A stretch of 64,000 bases of DNA from Microcella humidisoli (GTDB lineage: Bacteria; Actinomycetota; Actinomycetes; Actinomycetales; Microbacteriaceae). The position numbers and the translations under genes are program-made. This document shows, in pieces, positions 47,672 to 55,838 of the stretch. The stretch is from the NCBI RefSeq assembly GCF_024362325.1, contig NZ_CP101497.1, forward strand, positions 2,589,679 to 2,653,678. The letters run 5' to 3'. The notes beneath the pieces are model-generated. The model was not told where the DNA came from and made no database searches. It was given only the letters and a program-made list of their open reading frames with translations. Within the stretch, counting starts at the first letter, position 1; every line of letters starts with the position of its first letter.

Positions 47672-47898
47672 ATTCCGGCCCTGGCAGCAGCGCTCTCCTC
47701 AGGCACTTGCCGTACAGCAGCGAGCTCGCCTGAAATCGCTGTAGCAGCCTGAAGTGTCTGCCTGGATTGTGACGGCTTTGAAGAGTGGACATTCCGCCGA
47801 AAAGGTAAGGCGCTTCCCCCTCAATGGTCGCTCTGACCGCAGTTCTCGCACATAGTGCGTAATCGGGTACGACACATCTAATCGCTACGATCGCCAAT
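47672..47898. other. Gap, nothing identified
   Basis: About 225 bp between the phosphotransferase and methyltransferase genes. No convincing frame, hairpin or repeat was seen. Confidence 0.5.
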
Positions 47899-48657
47899 AT
47901 GGTCATCGATCGCGCCGTGGTCGAGCGGGCGTTTGACGGTCGTGCGCACACGTACGACTTGGGCGAAATGCATCGACGACTAGCCGAGTCGGTTGCTTCC
48001 TTCGTGGACCTAGATGGCGTCCGCGACGTCCTCGACGTCGCGACCGGTACAGGCTTACTCCTTCGTGCTCTTCCTCCTGACGGGCTCCGGTTTAGTGGCA
48101 CCGACATATCCCAACGAATGCTCGACGAAGCGGTGGCTCACCTACCGGCCGCGAGCTTCCGCCGCGCAGAAGCGTCGCAGTTGCCCTTTGCGGATGCGAG
48201 CTTCGACCTCGTGACGTGCGTCTCGGCGATGCCCTACTTGGACCCGCTCGCATCCTTCGCGGAGTGGCGGCGGTTGATCCGTCCCGCGGGTCGGATCGTG
48301 ATCACTGCCTGGGAGACGGACGGCATTCCCTCCGCCGTGCTCCTGCGCACAGCCGCCCAAGAGCATGGAATCGCACTTCAAGATCCAAACGCGGCGACCG
48401 GCTCCCTGGCCGAGCTCGAGGGCATCGCTAAAGGTGCCGACCTGCGAATTCTTCGCTGCAACCGATGGAGTTATCTGGCGCAGGCGCCCGACGCGGCGGA
48501 GATGGTGAACCAGATCGCACCATTCGGTCGGACCGCGCTGAACGATGCCAGCCCGGAAGTGCGTCGCGCCGTAGAGCGCACCCTTGGCGAACTCATCAGC
48601 GAAACCCGCAGCTTCGAGCAGCACTCCTTGTTTGTGGAGCTCTCCGTCGCCCGATAA
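47899..48657 (+). CDS. SAM-dependent class I methyltransferase
   Basis: 252 residues. Motif I is VLDVATGTGLLLRALPP, then FSGTDISQRMLDEAVAHLP and LPFADASFDLVTCVSAMPYL, a UbiE/Methyltransf_11-type fold. The substrate is unknown. The start is ATG at 47899. It lies within the cargo part of the element, between an APH-like gene and a PHP gene. Confidence 0.88.
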   Translation: MVIDRAVVERAFDGRAHTYDLGEMHRRLAESVASFVDLDGVRDVLDVATGTGLLLRALPPDGLRFSGTDISQRMLDEAVAHLPAASFRRAEASQLPFADASFDLVTCVSAMPYLDPLASFAEWRRLIRPAGRIVITAWETDGIPSAVLLRTAAQEHGIALQDPNAATGSLAELEGIAKGADLRILRCNRWSYLAQAPDAAEMVNQIAPFGRTALNDASPEVRRAVERTLGELISETRSFEQHSLFVELSVAR

Positions 48658-48761
48658 GTGCGTTCAACCCGCCGTCTAGGGCGAAAACGGTCAGCGGTGC
48701 TTACCAGCTGGTGTTGCTCAAAGCACGGACAGTGCCACGAAAAGGGGTCTCGCCGCTGAGT

Positions 48762-49616
48762 TCAACGGGACCACAGGTCTTCAGGCCGAGATCCCGGACC
48801 GAAGCCGAAGGACTCGGCCATCGCAATCGCGTTAGGAAAGTTCGCGGCGAGCGCGTCCGGTCCGTGGGCATCGCTACCGAAGGACACCGCGCGCCCGCCC
48901 TCCTCCGCCCACCACTGCGGAATCCACGCCTCCAGGCGCCGAGTGTTCATCTCCAACGCGCGCCCGGAGCGCGCGATCGCTCGCATCGCCGCCCTAAAGC
49001 CTTCCTCGAACTGGCGGGGGTTGAAGGGCCCGGCGACGGCGATCGGCCACGAGCGCACGGCATAGTCGATGTGGGTGAACACCTCGAACGTGTCCGACTC
49101 CGCGACCATTCGCGGGATCTCCTCCAGATACGCCCACATGACCTCATCCGCTGGCCGGTAGCGGTACAACGTCGTTGGCTCCGTGCACTCGCCGTCTTCG
49201 AACGGGAGCATGTGGAGCGATCCGTTGACGCGGTCGATCGCGCCACTGGATAGCAATGAGGCAGCTCGCGCGTCCCACAGGTGCGGCTGCCCGAACTCGA
49301 CACCGGTGAGTATGCGAAGTTCAGGGTAGTCGTGACGGCACCGGTCAATCGCTTCGAGGTACCCGTCGGCATCGAAGGGCGGAAGTATCACGCGGCCGGT
49401 GGAATCCACGTACTTCTGCGCGTGCTCCCCGATGTCGCCTTCACCGACCCGCCAGTCGTCCGCGAAGTCAAGGTGCTCAGTGAACACGATCGCCGGCAGT
49501 CCAATCCGAATCGCCCGTTCACAGGTTCGAGCCATCGAGCCTTGCGACGCCGGATCCGATGCGTAGTCCCACGACCACTCGCTGTGGACGTGAGCGTCGG
49601 CCGTGAGCGTGGTCAT
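48762..49616 (-). CDS. PHP-domain phosphoesterase (histidinol-phosphatase-like)
   Basis: 284 residues with the PHP metal motifs in order: DAHVHSEWSWD, VFTEHLDF, FTHIDYAV and GSDAHGPDALAANF. It resembles the HisK-type histidinol phosphatases, but no other his gene is near, so the substrate is open. The ATG start overlaps the stop of the following GNAT gene by 4 bp. Confidence 0.87.
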   Translation of the reverse strand: MTTLTADAHVHSEWSWDYASDPASQGSMARTCERAIRIGLPAIVFTEHLDFADDWRVGEGDIGEHAQKYVDSTGRVILPPFDADGYLEAIDRCRHDYPELRILTGVEFGQPHLWDARAASLLSSGAIDRVNGSLHMLPFEDGECTEPTTLYRYRPADEVMWAYLEEIPRMVAESDTFEVFTHIDYAVRSWPIAVAGPFNPRQFEEGFRAAMRAIARSGRALEMNTRRLEAWIPQWWAEEGGRAVSFGSDAHGPDALAANFPNAIAMAESFGFGPGSRPEDLWSR

Positions 49617-50131
49617 CGCACCATCCGTAGTTCAACGAGGTTCGGTTCCGATGGATCGATGAACTCCGTGCCATCGACCACGAACCCGTTGCGCTGGTAA
49701 AACGCGATCGCTCGATGATTGCCACGAAGGACCCAAAGTTGCGCCGGATGGTCGCCGAGTACCGCGTCGAGCATCAATTGACCGAGGCCGCTGCCGTGGG
49801 CACCTACCAGCATGTAGATCGAGAACAAGTGCAGCGATCGAACGGGTGGGAACCCATGCTCGGCGTCAGGTCCGCGCGCCTCGCCAGAGTTCGCGAAGCC
49901 CACCAGAACTCCAGCATGTTCCGCGACCACCATGCGCCCCGGACGCGGATCAATGGATAGGTAACTAGTCCAAAACTGCTCACGTTTGCGAAAAACTTCC
50001 TCAGAGAACTGACGAGCTTCGAGCACGCCCGAGTAGGTCTCCCGCCATGCGTCGACGTGCACCCGAGCAATTTTCTCGGCATCAGAAGCCACCGCGTCGC
50101 GCACCCGGTGGCTATTCACGCTACCCATCAC
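49613..50131 (-). CDS. GNAT acetyltransferase
   Basis: 172 residues. VRDAVASDAEKIARVHVDAWRE at the start, then the conserved part SIYMLVGAHGSGLGQLMLDAV and YQRNGFVVDG. It is probably co-translated with the PHP protein. Substrate unknown. ATG at 50129-50131, with a second ATG directly after. Confidence 0.85.
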   Translation of the reverse strand: MMGSVNSHRVRDAVASDAEKIARVHVDAWRETYSGVLEARQFSEEVFRKREQFWTSYLSIDPRPGRMVVAEHAGVLVGFANSGEARGPDAEHGFPPVRSLHLFSIYMLVGAHGSGLGQLMLDAVLGDHPAQLWVLRGNHRAIAFYQRNGFVVDGTEFIDPSEPNLVELRMVR

Positions 50132-50314
50132 ACGAGGCTACTGGGCGTGTTTGCTGCGGGATCGGATATCTGTCCCGCTGGGCGTGTGGCGTCGTGTCAT
50201 GCCGGTTCTCCCATCTGGGCGAGCTGGGTTGCACCCGTCAGCTCCTCGACGTAGTTGTTCCTGCCATCACAAAGACCACATCGGCCTGTTTGCCTGTGTC
50301 GCTAGCATTCTGGA

Positions 50315-51064
50315 GTGACCCGTCGAAAATCGGCACTACTTACCGGTGCGGGGCGAGCGTCGAGCATCGCCCATGGAATCGCGAAGACGCTCGCCGACGA
50401 CGGTTGGAATCTTGCTCTCACCACCTGGTCGCCGTATGACCTCGGAGCGGACTTCGGTGGCGGCGCGAGCGACGTCGACGAGCTCGAAGCGAGCCTGACT
50501 AGAGCGGGCGCACTCGTCGTGCGCATTGAAGCGGACCTCAGCGACCCGGCGGCACCGGCGGAAGTTGTTGCCCGCGCCGCCCGAGCCCTCGACGGTCTAG
50601 ACGCCCTCGTCCTCTCCCACTCCCACAGCGTGGACTCATCAATCCTCGATACCAGTCTGGAAAGCTTTGATAGACACTTCGCCGTCAACTCTCGCGCAGC
50701 ATGGTTGCTCATCAAAGCTTTCGCAGAACTCGGGCAAGAGTGGGGGCGCATTGTCGCTCTCACAAGCGATGCCGTGGTTCACAACGTTCCCTACGGCGCG
50801 AGCAAAGGTGCTTTGGACCGCATTATTCTCGCGGCTGCCGGAGAGCTCGGTTCACAGGGAATCACTGCCAATCTCATCAATCCGGGCCCGATCGACACGG
50901 GCTGGATGACAGACGACATCCGTGCTGCCTTGACGGATCGGCAGCCCACGGGCCGCCTTGGCAGCCCGGCCGACACCGCCAACCTCGTCCGATTCCTGCT
51001 CTCCGACGAAGGCGGCTGGGTGACAGGGCAACTGCTAAAGAGCGATGGCGGCTTCTCAATTTGA
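50315..51064 (+). CDS. Short-chain dehydrogenase/reductase
   Basis: 249 residues. The Rossmann start is SALLTGAGRASSIAHGIAKTL. The catalytic region has ALTSDAVVHNVPYGASKGALD (Ser, Tyr and Lys of the YxxxK motif), and INPGPIDTGWM follows. The end reads LLKSDGGFSI. The substrate is unknown. The GTG start has GGAG directly upstream with very short spacing. Confidence 0.9.
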   Translation: MTRRKSALLTGAGRASSIAHGIAKTLADDGWNLALTTWSPYDLGADFGGGASDVDELEASLTRAGALVVRIEADLSDPAAPAEVVARAARALDGLDALVLSHSHSVDSSILDTSLESFDRHFAVNSRAAWLLIKAFAELGQEWGRIVALTSDAVVHNVPYGASKGALDRIILAAAGELGSQGITANLINPGPIDTGWMTDDIRAALTDRQPTGRLGSPADTANLVRFLLSDEGGWVTGQLLKSDGGFSI

Positions 51065-51248
51065 CTGCGACGACCCTGCGAGAGAGTAGTAGGTTCGCGG
51101 AACCCCGGGCTCGAGCGCACGTCACACGCTGGAAGGCTCTGGCCTTGCAAGGGCGAGCACGCGCATCGTTGTGTCTGGTTCCTCACTGGTTCGATCACTG
51201 CCCTCGCAACGCCTTTGTTCGAGAACTTGGGCCGCGGAGCACGACCAC
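51065..51248. other. Gap, nothing identified
   Basis: About 185 bp between convergent genes. No strong hairpin or coding frame was seen. Confidence 0.5.
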
Positions 51249-51809
51249 TCAGGGTTGAGTGTTCAACTGAAGGATCAGCGCCTTCTCGTTCTCGGTCAGA
51301 TCAGACAGTGCGAGCACGTCTTGTAGCACCCCCGACTTCCCGGCGATATAGGTCGTGATGTCCATATCGGGGACGCGGGACAACGCTGTTTTCACCGCGC
51401 CGTACCTGTCGCGCAGATCGGATCGCTGGCGGAGCACTTCCCGGACTGCCAAGTGGTTCCGGAGATGCAGTGTTCCCTCCACGCAGATATAGACGTTTCG
51501 ACGCGGTTGGCTGTCGGGCGCATCCATTGCTTCTCGATCTGTAATGCCCAGGTCGCCACGGTGCACGTAGCCGGCTTGAGCGAGTGCTGCGATCGCCAGG
51601 CCAACGTGTTGCCGCTCCACGACGATATCGATGTCGAGGACGGGCTTTGCCGCTAGCCCGGGTACAGCTGTGGAGCCCACGTGTTCGATCGACAAAAAGG
51701 GAACCGCTTCGAGGGCTCGTTGCAGTTCGTTTGCAACGGCCCCGAACTGGGCGGGCCAATCCACGGAGTAGGGCACGACGTCAACCGACACGGCGGAATT
51801 GTTGCACAA
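51249..51809 (-). CDS. GrpB-family (nucleotidyltransferase-fold) protein
   Basis: 186 residues. VVPYSVDWPAQFGAVANELQ followed by IEHVGSTAVPGLAAKPVLDI is the GrpB/UPF0157 signature, with HLRNHLAVREVLR further on. The fold is that of nucleotidyltransferases; activity is generally unknown. ATG at 51809. Confidence 0.87.
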   Translation of the reverse strand: MCNNSAVSVDVVPYSVDWPAQFGAVANELQRALEAVPFLSIEHVGSTAVPGLAAKPVLDIDIVVERQHVGLAIAALAQAGYVHRGDLGITDREAMDAPDSQPRRNVYICVEGTLHLRNHLAVREVLRQRSDLRDRYGAVKTALSRVPDMDITTYIAGKSGVLQDVLALSDLTENEKALILQLNTQP

Positions 51810-52101
51810 CGAGGGTCAGTCAGCGTGGACAGACGAGCTCAAATGCTCGCCAGATGCTTTGAAGGGTAGTGACGACGCACTGCATCCCGAGAACGACGCC
51901 GCCGGTCAAGCCTCTGCCCTCGGTGGCACTTGGGGAGGTGCGGGTCGTGGGGTGGATGGCCGTGATGGGGCGCGGCGCATGATCGCCGCAACGATACGGA
52001 TCACAAGGGATTCACGATCATCCAGCGCTTCGCATGGCTGTGAGCATTGTGGCCCCAAATTGGGGCAGCCTTCGAGAATTGAGGGTGGCTAAGCTGTGCC
52101 C
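51810..52101. other. Gap with a palindrome before the two-gene PIN unit
   Basis: About 290 bp without a gene. GCCCCAA-A-TTGGGGC at 52052-52066 is a perfect 15-bp palindrome, 35 nt upstream of the next start, and is a likely operator for that gene pair. Confidence 0.55.
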
Positions 52102-52908
52102 ATGCCCGGCGTGCTGGAACTGCGTTTAGGCGTCACGCGAGGCGCGTTGGCACCTCGCGCCTACACGTCTGCCGTCAACGAGATCACCCTGAGTCTGGAA
52201 GAGCTCGATCGTGTCGTGGAGCCGGACCCGAAGTCTCGAGTCGCTTGGTTCGTTGAGCGGACCGATTGGTACGAAAGCGGACCGACGATCCAGCTAAGGC
52301 CTGATTTGCAGGGAGCGCATCGCTCCACGGAAGACCTTTACCGTCCGGGTCGCGCGTTACTCGCCGGGATCACGAGCCTGCATACCTCACCGAAGATCCC
52401 CGACGACTTCAGCGAGCGCACCGTCAAGCGAATGGCGGAGGTTGGTGCGCTGACACATCGACATGCTTCCGGCATTCAGACGATCGAGGTCGCCGAACTC
52501 GACCACGACAACACTTCTACTCGAATCGATGAGCGTGTTGACAACAACGCCAAACTTGCCGTCGCGCAAGCGTCCCTGGCGTATGGCTCCGTTGTGGGCA
52601 AACTCGACGTGATCAGTGCCCGCACCGCCAGGACGCGTATCGGGCTTGTGACGGGCTACGGGCCACCGGTCACATGCATGGTCGACAAGATTGACCCCGA
52701 GGTTTACTTGCATCTGTTCAACAGCAAAGTTCTCGTCGCAGGAATTCTGAAGCGGAACGTCAGTGGGCAGATCATCCGCATAGAGGCGGATTCGCTCGAA
52801 CTGCAACAGCTGCCGAGCAGCGTTGACGTAGAGGCCCTTCGAGGTGCGCTCCCGAATCCGTCGGGCATGAGCGTTGCGGAGTACTTGGAGTGGCAACGTG
52901 GCCGTTGA
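52102..52908 (+). CDS. Unknown protein coupled to a PIN nuclease
   Basis: 268 residues, soluble. The C-terminal third (GSVVGKLDVISARTARTRIG, then HLFNSKVLVAGILKRNVSGQ and IIRIEADSLE) looks like a beta-rich, OB-like domain; the N-terminal part is not recognised. The last 11 bp overlap the PIN gene, which suggests a coupled pair, perhaps an antitoxin or guide for the nuclease. It is much longer than classic VapB antitoxins (about 80 residues). ATG at 52102, with an in-frame GTG two codons earlier. Confidence 0.65.
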   Translation: MPGVLELRLGVTRGALAPRAYTSAVNEITLSLEELDRVVEPDPKSRVAWFVERTDWYESGPTIQLRPDLQGAHRSTEDLYRPGRALLAGITSLHTSPKIPDDFSERTVKRMAEVGALTHRHASGIQTIEVAELDHDNTSTRIDERVDNNAKLAVAQASLAYGSVVGKLDVISARTARTRIGLVTGYGPPVTCMVDKIDPEVYLHLFNSKVLVAGILKRNVSGQIIRIEADSLELQQLPSSVDVEALRGALPNPSGMSVAEYLEWQRGR

Positions 52909-53380
52909 TAACACTCCGCGCGTATACGCCGATGCCGACGTTTTCCTGCACGTGTTGCTCAACCAGGAGCATGCTGACATTTGCGCCGCTGTCCTCGAGG
53001 CGGCCAAGCGTAAGGACATCCGCCTCGTGGCTTCGCGGCTTCTGATGGTCGAAGTAGGCGGTCACGGGTACCTCGCCGACAGTTCTGAACGCCCGGGCAT
53101 TGAACGAGCCAACGCGCTGATAGCGGACTACCTCGACCTTGTCGACACCGAGTGGGTCGAACTTGATCTCATAACGGCTCGTGAAGCGCAGCAGCTCGCC
53201 TGGGACTACAAACTCCGATCAAGCGACGCAGTTCATCTAGCAACCGCACTGCGACGAAACGTGAACTACTTCATGTCTTACGACGAGAAGTTCCCTTTCG
53301 GTACCACCATCGGCCGAACGACAGTGCTTCGGCCCGCGGTCGTATGGCAGCCCACACTCGAAGATGGGCTGGTCGCGTAG
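52898..53380 (+). CDS. PIN-domain ribonuclease (VapC-like)
   Basis: 160 residues. The acidic PIN residues are in VYADADVFLHVLL (first Asp), VEVGGHGYLA (Glu), SSDAVHLATALRR (Asp) and FMSYDEKFP (last Asp). I chose the GTG at 52898, which has TTGGAG 8 nt upstream inside the preceding gene. A toxin-like RNase role is likely from fold and pairing. Confidence 0.85.
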   Translation: MAVDNTPRVYADADVFLHVLLNQEHADICAAVLEAAKRKDIRLVASRLLMVEVGGHGYLADSSERPGIERANALIADYLDLVDTEWVELDLITAREAQQLAWDYKLRSSDAVHLATALRRNVNYFMSYDEKFPFGTTIGRTTVLRPAVVWQPTLEDGLVA

Positions 53381-53659
53381 CGCGTAGCGTATGGGGGCAT
53401 CATCGGCCGACGATGCCGATTTGACGGTCCGGTGTCGATGGGCGAACTCGAGTACGGGGCGACTTGACTTCGCAGCCACCCTCTGCGGCTTCGCGAGGGT
53501 GAGGTGTGTGGTCGAAGTCCGGCAGCCTCCCTGCGGTCGCGGCGGCGGCCTGGTCGGGTTCACGCGCGTAATTGGCCTCGTCCTGCTGTAGCGGGCGTGG
53601 AATGAAGAGAACCTCAGTGGGCATCGCGGTCAACAAACCTGACGCGCCATACTCGACTA
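53381..53659. other. Gap, nothing identified
   Basis: About 280 bp. Short frames here have no ribosome site or family match. No clear hairpin. Confidence 0.5.
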
Positions 53660-54211
53660 ATGGCAAGCAAGTCTCTGGCTGAGTTGGGGCCGGTATGTAT
53701 CGTGATCACGGGCATGCCTGGCGCCGGTAAGTCGACGGTCGCCGAACTTGTTGCCATGGGCCTGCCGAGGTCGATGATGCTCAGCGGTGACGCTGTTGCG
53801 GCCATGATCGTGGGTGGTCGAGTGTGGGCGCTCGGCTCGCCTCGTCACGAAGCTTTGGCCCAAATCGAGTTGATCAACAGGAACTTGGCAGCGCTCGCCA
53901 GGAACGCGACCGAGGCGGGATTCACGGCTGTAATTGAGACTGTGCTTCCGGATCGCGCCGAGTTTGACGCCCTTACCTCATCGCTGGCCTGTGACGTCCT
54001 GCTGATTGTTCTCTCGCCTGGAATCGAAGTTTGTCGAGCCAGGAACGCCACTCGCGCGAACGATCAACGGTGGGAGTTCGATGGCTATGAAGCACTCGAA
54101 GCGGAGATGCTCGATAACTTTCGCGACTCCGCATGGTGGTTTGACACGGCACAACTTGGCCCCTCGGAGACGGCCGAGCGAATCATCAGCGAAGCACACA
54201 CCCGACTTTGA
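53660..54211 (+). CDS. P-loop kinase-like protein (AAA/zeta-like)
   Basis: 183 residues. The Walker A motif is VITGMPGAGKSTVAELVAMG, and VIETVLPDRAEFDAL and LLIVLSPGIEVCRARNATR follow, as in small-molecule kinases of the Cpt/zeta group. The substrate is unknown. The size and single domain suggest an antibiotic- or nucleoside-type phosphotransferase, but this is open. Confidence 0.75.
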   Translation: MASKSLAELGPVCIVITGMPGAGKSTVAELVAMGLPRSMMLSGDAVAAMIVGGRVWALGSPRHEALAQIELINRNLAALARNATEAGFTAVIETVLPDRAEFDALTSSLACDVLLIVLSPGIEVCRARNATRANDQRWEFDGYEALEAEMLDNFRDSAWWFDTAQLGPSETAERIISEAHTRL

Positions 54212-54354
54212 TCGGGTCGGTGGGGTCGAATTTTCACGGACGGGTCGAGCGCGCCTGCCTGGCAGTGCGCGGCGACACAACTTCCAGGTCCAAGTTCAGG
54301 CTCGACAGACAGATCGGCTACTCAGGCTTCCCCTCGTCAGGACCAGTTTGAGCG

Positions 54355-54966
54355 TTACCTCCCTGTACTCGAAGCCCCCGAATTGTCTGCCCTCGGGGAG
54401 CGACCTTGCGCCATTCGTTGACTCGATCGCTGCATGGAGAGACGCACCGACTCGTGGTTGCGCTCGAATCGAATTGCGTCCGAGCGTGAGATGCCGACCT
54501 GCTCGGCGGCGTTTTCTGCGTCGATCTCACCGCCGAGGAACGTGAACTGCCAACCATCCGCCTCGCGAGCTCGAACGATCTGGCGAATCGCACTCGCGGT
54601 GTACTCGGAGCTGGAAGTATCCTGCCCGTCAGTGACGATCACGACCTGAACGACAGCCGGCCGCGCATGCTCAGGCTGCGACTGAAGATGCCGATGGAAG
54701 TCAAATAGTGCTGCGCCGAGGGTATCGAACAGCGCGGTGCCTCCTCGCGGCTCAAGCTTGAGCTGCACCTGCGCCGGATCTGCCAGATGATGTGTGCGCT
54801 TTGCTTCATGGTCAAACAGCACCACGTCTACAGTGCTCAGCCCGGGAAGGTGTGCTTGTTCCCTCAGTAGCTTCGAGACTGCGTCACTCATCGCTTCAGC
54901 GATCGGTGCCATGGACCCGGATCGATCGATCACGAGAAGAAGGGCTGTGTATTTCTGGTCGCTCAA
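54355..54966 (-). CDS. von Willebrand factor A domain protein
   Basis: 203 residues. The MIDAS metal site is LLVIDRSGSMAPI, with the Thr in RGGTALFDTLG and the Asp in VIVTDGQDTSS. I chose the TTG at 54964-54966, because the preceding GAGG is well spaced and homologous proteins start SDQKYTALL; a TTG six codons upstream is the alternative. Function unknown; solitary VWA proteins of this type occur in mobile regions. Confidence 0.82.
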   Translation of the reverse strand: MSDQKYTALLLVIDRSGSMAPIAEAMSDAVSKLLREQAHLPGLSTVDVVLFDHEAKRTHHLADPAQVQLKLEPRGGTALFDTLGAALFDFHRHLQSQPEHARPAVVQVVIVTDGQDTSSSEYTASAIRQIVRAREADGWQFTFLGGEIDAENAAEQVGISRSDAIRFERNHESVRLSMQRSSQRMAQGRSPRADNSGASSTGR

Positions 54967-55555
54967 AACTAGACCTCGCTTCAATGGTTAAGGGGTCAAT
55001 TTTAACAGCGACACCTGTCTTTCGTACATTGGCCACCTGATTCGGACTTTGACCTCTAGGACCACTTGACGGCTGAGAGCCCATTTCTGTACATGGAAAA
55101 AGACCCCCAAATGTTTCCATGTCCCGATAGATGCCGGCCGGAATTTCACGATCGACTGTCTGGCCTCGTAGTGCTGCTCAGGGGGTCCAAAAATCGAATC
55201 ACTTTTCGGAGCTCAACGTGTCCCCTGGAAACCCGCGGGCTTGCTGGGTTTGCATTATGGGGCGGACTGTCAGACGTCAGTCTCTGTTCGAATAGTGGTC
55301 TTGACTGGGTGGAATGATGGTTGCGTGGGGGTCCTTCTTCGTCTTGAGAATTTGCCCGACTAAGCGCGCTATTCCTTCGATCCGGCCAGAGAGCTAGCAA
55401 GCGTAGCCACATCGTTTCGATTCATCCGACTGGCTTACAGCTCGCATTCTTTTTGGCTGCGCCGGGCTTCATGCACTGGGAACCTTCCCCAGTTTCGGGG
55501 CTATTTATCTCAGCACAACCCTTAGTTTTCCCGTCTCTTATGAGACTATAAGTTA

Positions 55556-55667
55556 TTGGGGAATTGGGATTGAGCTTGAGATTCCGCGTAGTTATGCGGG
55601 TTTTCGGCCCATCTAAACCCCACTTTTCGTTCAAGCCCAATTGGGGTTGAGATTCGTTGGGGTTGAG
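55556..55667. repeat. Iteron-like TTGGGGTTGAG repeats and palindrome
   Basis: TTGGGGTTGAG occurs at 55641 and 55657 (16-bp period), TTGGGATTGAG at 55564, and TTGGGG at 55556. The first full copy is half of a 20-bp near-palindrome, TCAAGCCCAATTGGGGTTGA (55631-55650). They precede the replication gene, so they may be an origin or operator. Confidence 0.55.
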
Positions 55668-55777
55668 GCCGTCAAACATGGACAAAACCAATAATATGCT
55701 ACAAAGAGAGCACTTCTCAGTAATATGTCATAATTGACTTCAGATGACCTTGCAATCATTATTGATTATCAAAAGTT

Positions 55778-55821
55778 CCCCTCTGAACGTGGCTTGCAAG
55801 GTCACACGTTCAGGGGGGTTT
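55778..55821 (+). terminator. Hairpin just before the PrimPol gene (terminator or attenuator)
   Basis: CTGAACGTG (55783-55791) pairs with CACGTTCAG (55805-55813), and CCCC outside it pairs with GGGG past one bulged T, followed by GGTTTA. It lies 17 nt before the start codon, where it could insulate or attenuate expression. Confidence 0.5.
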
Positions 55822-55838
55822 ACTCGTTGGAGAAACAA

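Larger units (their letters stand above)
54985..55838. other. AT-rich non-coding region upstream of the replication gene
   Basis: About 850 bp with no convincing gene, clearly richer in A+T than the core. Iteron-like TTGGGG repeats lie near 55556-55667 and a hairpin at 55778-55821. A TTG frame joins at 55734 but adds nothing recognisable to the PrimPol protein. Confidence 0.6.

Noticed and set aside
52102..53380. Classic VapBC module
   Set aside because: The nuclease fits VapC, but the partner is 268 residues with no ribbon-helix-helix or AbrB-type start, so the plain VapB label is not supported.
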